A stretch of 64,000 nucleotides of DNA from Prunus persica (taxonomy: Eukaryota; Streptophyta; Magnoliopsida; Rosales; Rosaceae), in the NCBI RefSeq assembly GCF_000346465.2, contig NC_034014.1, positions 14,169,744 to 14,233,743 on the forward strand, given 5' to 3'. The notes beneath the pieces are model-generated. The model did not search any database and was not told where the DNA came from. It worked only from the letters and a program-made list of their open reading frames with translations. Position 1 is the first letter of the stretch; every line of letters starts with the position of its first letter. The position numbers and the translations under genes are program-made. Below are positions 60,813 to 64,000 of this stretch, in pieces.

Positions 60813-63800
60813 TCATTCAATCCATATATCTTCACACCCATCTCGAATATTTTGACCGCCTAACTCACCCACCAGTTCATCAAATGTGTCAACATTTGGC
60901 ATCCCTCTAGTAAATGGCTCACACTCAATTATCACATCACCTAAGACTTCATCACCAATAACATCATTATATTCTCTATTAGGCATTGATAACACTACCG
61001 ACCAACCACGATGCATCGGGTCGTCAACAAAAAATATTTGTTTGACTTGAGAAGCCAAAACAAATTGGTCATTCCTATGTCCAATTTTACTCAAATCTAC
61101 AAGGGTAAATCCAAGTTCGTCGACTACAAGACCAGAACTATCTATCCAATCACACCTAAAGACTGGGATTGTAAACTTTTGGTAGTCAAGGTCCCAAATT
61201 TCTTGAATGACACCATAGAAACCCATATTTGAGAGAATTGGGTTTTTATCCTTGGCACTAGCAACTTTCATGGTATGTGCAAGTAAATAAACTCCACTAT
61301 TTTGAGTTGTCCGCACATCATCTTGTGCCTTGATATTGAATTTAATACCTTTAATAAGATAGCTCCTATATAATGGCACTGCCATGTTTGGACCAGCTGC
61401 TAGCCACCTTAAATTTTCTGATACGCCATTATTGTCTTCCTCAAGTTCACTTTGAACCTGCAAATTAATCAAATCTTAATTCAATCTAACATAGAAATAA
61501 GAAGAAAATTAAAAGAGAAATATGTTATTCAACAACATATACCTTGAAGCGTAGCCATTGAATGAAAGTGCTATTGTGCTTATCCTGCAGCCACTTTGTT
61601 CTCTTTCTAAATTTTGGATAAGCAGTCTTGATGTGGATCATATGTTGCCTACATGACACGAAAAATTCAAGCATTACGGTCCCAAATATATAAGATAAAC
61701 ATAAGAAATAATTTAAAATGGAAACTTAAAGAATAAAACTCATACGTACTCGATATAAGGTAGGACTTCCTCCGTATTCTCCAAGACATATAGATGTGCT
61801 TGATTCAACAGGTCCTGATCAACTACGCTCACTGTGCAACCTGATAATGGCTTTGAAACTCCCATCTTTTGGCTTGAAGGCACTCCAACTGTACTAACAT
61901 CAGATAAATGCTAAGTACAAAACTCTACCGCTTCTTCAGCTATATACCGCTCAGCAATGCAACCTTCGGGACGAGTACGATTTTGAACATACCCCTTCAG
62001 CACTTTCATATATCTTTCAAACGGATACATCCACCTAAAATATACTGGCCCACATAGACGAACTTCTCTGACAAGATGTACTACTAGATGAACCATGATA
62101 TCAAAGAATGAAGGGGGAAAGTACTTCTCAAGCAAACACAGAGTAACTACTACATCTTCTTCCAACTTATCTAGCTTGGAAACATCAACAGTCTTTGCAC
62201 ATATAGCATTGAAGAAGAAGCACAAACGAGTTATTGCATACCTTGCAGGCTTCTCCAAAACAGAACGAATTGCCACAGGGAGCAATTGTTGCATTAAGGT
62301 ATGACAATCATGTGATTTAAGGCCAAGAAGTCTTGAATCTTGTAAAGATACAAGATTTTTAATATTTGAAGAATAACCTTCAGGGACCTTCATACCATAG
62401 AAAGAATTGCAAACCTCTCTCTTCTCTGCTCTTGACAAATTCTAAGGCCCAGGAGGCAGACGAGTACGTCTTTCTCCATACTCGGGTTGCAAATCAGTTT
62501 TGACCCCCATGTTCAATAAATCTAATCGAGCAGCAATCCCATCTTTATTTTTTCCAGGGATCTCCAGCAATGTACCAATGATACTATCGCAAACATTCTT
62601 CTCAATGTGCATAACATCTAGGGCATGCCTCACAGGAAGGTATTTCCAATACTCGAGATCAAAGAATATTGATTTCTTCTTCCAACAAACTCTGTCACCA
62701 TTTTCAACCATATGCAGCACTTCTTCTCCGGTTAATGGCTCGGGAGGTATGCCATATTCAGGTTTCCCATTAAAAGCTGCACGTTGCCTCCTATATGGAT
62801 GATTGATTGGTAACCATTTTCTATGCCCAATGTAACAAATTTTGTGGCCATTTTTCAACCTGTGACTAGGTGTATCATCGCCGCATATTGGACAAGCTTT
62901 ATATCCTTTAACAACACAACCAGATAAGTTTCCATAGGCGGGGAAATCATTAATTGTCCACATTAATGCAGCTCTGAGTGTAAAGTATTCTCCATTATGT
63001 GCATCATACACTCCTCTAATCCCAACCCACAAGGATTTTAAATCATCAATCAAAGGGTCCAAGTAGACGTCTATATCATTTCCGGGTTGTTTAGGACCGG
63101 AAATCAATAAGGTTAACATCATGAACTTTCGTTTCATGCACAGCCATGGAGGGAGATTATATGTAACTAAGATAACCGGCCAACAACTATATCTGCTACT
63201 TAGAGAACTGTGGGGATTGAATCCATCAGATGAAAGAGCCAATCTCAAGTTTCTCGGCTCATTACCAAACTCAGGCCATTTATCATCAAGAAGTTTCCAA
63301 GACGGGGAATCCGCCGGATGAGACATCTGACCGTCAATTGATTTTCTAGCAGCATGCCACCAAGTCAAACTCTTAGCTGTCTCATGTGATTGAAACATCC
63401 TTTTAAACCTTGGAATTGGGGGAAAATACCACACCACCTTCGCTGGCACACCCTCTTTCAAGATTGAATCTTTGCCTTCCTTCCACCTTGAGATACCACA
63501 AGTAGGACAATTAGTTGAATCCTCATACTCCTTCCTATACAAGATGCAATCATTGGGGCATGCGTGCATTTTCTCATAACTCAGCCCCAATGCACACAAA
63601 GTCTTTTTAGCCTCATACATGGAGGTTGGTATTGTATTTCCTTCTGGAAGCAAATCGCCTTGAAGTATCAATAATTCTGTAAAACAGACATCACTCATCC
63701 CATGTTTTGCCTTCAAATTATACAACTTCACTAATGCCGATAACTTCGTGTACTTTCTACAACCAGGGTACACTGGTTGATCTCCATCCCCAATCACATT

Positions 63801-64000
63801 GGCAAACTCATACGGATCCGAACCAAAATCACCAAAATCATTATCATCCATATCAATTTCTTCAGACACAAAACTGTACCTACTATGGCCATCATCTTCT
63901 TCAACATTTCTACTAGCATTAGTAGTTGCTTCCCAAGGTTCTCCGTGAAATGTCCAATTCTTATAGCTTTGGTCAATTCCATTAAAGTATAAGTGATCCC
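60813..64000 (-). pseudogene. TNP2-type CACTA transposase of CACTA-C (N-terminus outside window)
   Basis: Three minus-strand exons: 64000-61750 (partial), 61648-61543 and 61457-60813. They join in phase. The protein shows the TNP2 (Transposase_21) core: LALSSDGFNP, GNDIDVYLDPLIDDLKSLWV, MWTINDFPAYGNLSG, KACPICGDDTPSHRL, then RHALDVMHIEKNVCDSIIGT, then LVGLKSHDCH-like LLGLKSHDCHTLMQQLLPVA. The C-terminal exon is the DUF4216-type region (VPVFRCDWIDSSGLVVDELG-like, FFVDDPMHRGWSVVL). Two in-frame TAG codons interrupt it, at 62442-62444 (after RLPPGP) and 61911-61913 (after VEFCT), so this copy is unlikely to make the full protein. It would bind and cut the CACTACTACAAAA ends. Confidence 0.88.
63397..64000 (-). 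repeat. 604-bp inverted copy of 58600-59203
   Basis: The TNP2 coding sequence of CACTA-C (minus strand) matches that of CACTA-B (plus strand) over 604 bp with about five mismatches by eye, position for position from 58600/64000 to 59203/63397. The match continues beyond the window on the right. Confidence 0.88.

Larger units (their letters stand above)
49975..64000 (+). mobile_element. CACTA-B: coding CACTA transposon with ACGACGG repeats (right end outside window)
   Basis: It begins CACTACTACAAAAAG directly after Copia coding sequence. Sub-terminal DNA (about 49995-50520) carries dozens of ACGACGG, CCGTCGT and CGTCGT motifs. Next come a host-gene fragment (50945-51311), more motif-rich DNA, the ORF1/protease gene (52808-56468), a motif-rich spacer (56470-57600), and a TNP2 gene start (58437-59203) that is cut by CACTA-C. 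The 3-bp context before the element is TCA. The rest of TNP2 and the right terminus are not in the window. Confidence 0.82.
59204..64000 (-). mobile_element. CACTA-C: same CACTA family, inserted in the TNP2 gene of CACTA-B
   Basis: The left terminus is CACTACTACAAAAAAGC, nearly the same as the start of CACTA-B, and the same ACGACGG/CCGTCGT motifs fill 59225-60730. Its transposase gene runs leftwards, so this is the 3' end of the element; the 5' end lies outside the window. The base context before it is GAT, the probable 3-bp target site. A block of about 310 bp in the sub-terminal zone is present twice, at about 59400 and 59897. Confidence 0.85.

Overview
The window is nuclear DNA of a flowering plant, probably a eudicot. 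Three intron-bearing host genes are all of plant type, the intergenic DNA is AT-rich, and most of the sequence is plant transposable elements of many ages. A woody rosid (for example Rosaceae) is my guess from the general look of the repeats; nothing seen here proves it.

Only three intact host genes were found, all on the + strand: ndhO for a chloroplast NDH-complex subunit (8761-10081, 6 exons, 160 aa), a plastid UMP kinase of the PUMPKIN type (22959-25979, 7 exons, 336 aa), and a bL17-type mitochondrial ribosomal protein (29724-32477, 6 exons, 157 aa). All exon phases close without errors. All three products are nuclear-encoded proteins of organelles, but they share no obvious pathway and the clustering may be chance. 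A broken piece of a G-type lectin receptor-kinase gene lies at about 36.8-37.3 kb.

Left part (1-22 kb): a decayed Tat-type Ty3/Gypsy element with an opposing ORF (1-3.2 kb); a decayed PIF/Harbinger transposon with its two convergent genes (4.9-7.6 kb) lying between inverted repeat arms; ndhO; a LINE-like retroposon with a perfect 14-bp target duplication split by a hAT-like MITE (11-13.4 kb); a complete young LTR retrotransposon (14242-20676) with TTTTG target duplications and an antisense coiled-coil ORF; and a long-TIR Mutator-like element with a nested hAT-like MITE (20.75-22.2 kb).

Middle part (22-38 kb): the UMP kinase gene, a LINE fragment, a TIR element with a nested solo LTR, the ribosomal protein gene, a second Mutator-like element (9-bp target duplication, nested hAT-like MITE, an unrecognised exon-like fragment), LTR relics and the lectin-kinase pseudogene.

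Right part (39-64 kb): a deep transposon nest. A LINE-type ORF1 holds a Copia 3' fragment flanked by 726-bp near-identical direct repeats, an LTR relic and a Copia element. That Copia is interrupted by a CACTA element with GCGCGACGAA-type subterminal repeats (45917-49692, AAA target duplication) and by a second CACTA (from 49975). The second CACTA has ACGACGG-type repeats, a fragment of a 26S proteasome RPN6 gene, and an ORF1 joining a Transposase_24-type region to a ULP1-like C48 cysteine protease. Its TNP2 transposase gene is cut by a third CACTA of the same family in opposite orientation (from 59204), which runs off the right edge.
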